A DNA stretch of 64,000 nucleotides. Origin: Spirochaetaceae bacterium. Lineage in GTDB: Bacteria; Spirochaetota; Spirochaetia; Treponematales; Treponemataceae. The notes beneath the pieces are model-generated. The model did no database searches and was not told the origin of the DNA. It worked only from the letters and a program-made list of their open reading frames with translations. The DNA lies in contig JAGBFB010000010.1 in assembly GCA_017936665.1 (NCBI GenBank), positions 1 to 64,000 on the forward strand, written 5' to 3'. Positions 63,557 through 64,000 of this stretch are shown here, piece after piece. How positions within the stretch are numbered: position 1 is the first letter of the stretch; every line of letters begins with the position of its first letter. The position numbers and the translations under genes were made by a program.

Positions 63557-64000
63557 ATGATTTTATCTGTAGTTACTTCGGTTATGAATTTTGTTGGTGC
63601 CCTTGCATTATTGCTTTGGGGAATGGATCTTTTAAGTTTTGGTATTCAAAAAGGTGCTGGAAATAAACTACAAAAACTGCTAAGTGTTGTTTCTGGTAAT
63701 CGATTTACTGCTGTTTTAACTGGTCTTTTTGTTACAGGTATAATTCAGTCATCAAGTGCTACAACTGTAATGGTTGTAAGTTTTGTAAATGCTCAAATTT
63801 TATCATTAACACAAGCCATCGGGATTATTTTTGGAGCTAACATCGGTACAACAGTTACCGCATGGATTGTTTCTCTTTTAGGATTTTCTTTCAAAATTTC
63901 TGCTGTAGCAATTCCACTTGTTGGTGTGGGATTTTTCATGAAATCCTTGAAGAATAAAGTAAAAGATTTTGGCGATATGGTAATGGGTTTTGGTCTTTTA
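63557..64000 (+). CDS. Na/Pi-cotransporter family protein (N-terminal 148 codons, cut by window end)
   Basis: The ATG at 63557 follows GGAG (63548-63551), and the frame is open to the window edge. The translation shows membrane segments and the two hallmark motifs of the NptA/PNaS family: QSSSATTVMVVSF (near residue 66) and FGANIGTTVTAWIVSLLG (near 92). These transporters take up phosphate with sodium; many bacterial members also carry a C-terminal PhoU-like domain, which would lie outside the window. The start LALLLWGMDLLSFGIQKGAG is typical. Confidence 0.88.
   Translation, partial: MILSVVTSVMNFVGALALLLWGMDLLSFGIQKGAGNKLQKLLSVVSGNRFTAVLTGLFVTGIIQSSSATTVMVVSFVNAQILSLTQAIGIIFGANIGTTVTAWIVSLLGFSFKISAVAIPLVGVGFFMKSLKNKVKDFGDMVMGFGLL

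Overview
This is an AT-rich chromosomal segment (roughly two-thirds A+T by eye) from a spirochaete, most likely a host-associated Treponema (gut, rumen or oral type). The pointers are a complete bacterial V/A-type ATPase operon with a signal-peptide-bearing proteolipid, a tmRNA whose tag ends in YALAA and whose gene does not encode the 3' CCA, many lipobox-type lipoproteins, and two promoters with poly(G) tracts in their spacers, an arrangement known upstream of tpr genes in T. pallidum. Species cannot be assigned from the sequence alone.

Layout. 1-143 is the end of an IS3-family insertion sequence sitting in a copy of an intergenic repeat. 349-10264 holds secG, a PTS EIIA-like protein, the V-type ATPase genes in order G/H-C-I-K-F-E-A-B-D, and a UspA-like protein. 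10289-13796 holds a flavodoxin-like protein, a J-domain protein, map and an HtrA protease. 13966-19668 holds a phosphoribosyltransferase, three unrecognised exported or anchored proteins and RNase HII. On the minus strand, 19678-24182 holds a PadR/HAAS/PspC envelope-response module, nrdR, bioY and lnt. 24250-28918 holds a galactokinase-like protein, surE and two TPR proteins, one with NHL repeats and a VWA-like domain. 29354-32476 is a large lipoprotein with two InlB/MucBP-like repeats and two formylglycine-enzyme-fold domains, transcribed from a poly(G) promoter. 32688-45800 is mostly housekeeping: dinB, a membrane protein, trmB, ligA, an M23 peptidase, recJ, a pyrimidine-nucleoside phosphorylase and a DUF554 protein. 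45810-52958 holds an M16C peptidase, two uncharacterised genes and clpB. 53016-53693 is a second lipoprotein with a poly(G) promoter. 54023-57241 holds an ABC-F protein and a DEAD-box helicase. 57334-59050 is a repeat-rich stretch with a frameshifted Rpn-family nuclease gene and duplicated pieces of it. 59052-59400 is tmRNA, followed by cls, recO, another repeat cluster, leuB and the start of a Na/Pi-cotransporter gene cut by the window edge.

Functional themes. The V-ATPase operon supplies ion-motive energy coupling and is probably translated in a tightly coupled way, with several ATGA or short overlaps. The PadR operon has a strong promoter overlapped by a dyad that looks like an autoregulatory operator. 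Envelope biogenesis is represented by secG, htrA, lnt, M23 and cls, and DNA repair by dinB, ligA, recJ, recO and rnhB.

The most notable system is the pair of unrelated lipoprotein genes, 24 kb apart, that share a promoter block (TTTCATACTTGACG then G8 or G9, then a -10 box). The G tract lies between -35 and -10, so slippage would change spacer length and switch transcription: a likely phase-variable surface-lipoprotein regulon. The second theme is a set of long palindromic intergenic repeats, one invaded by an IS and others next to Rpn gene remnants.
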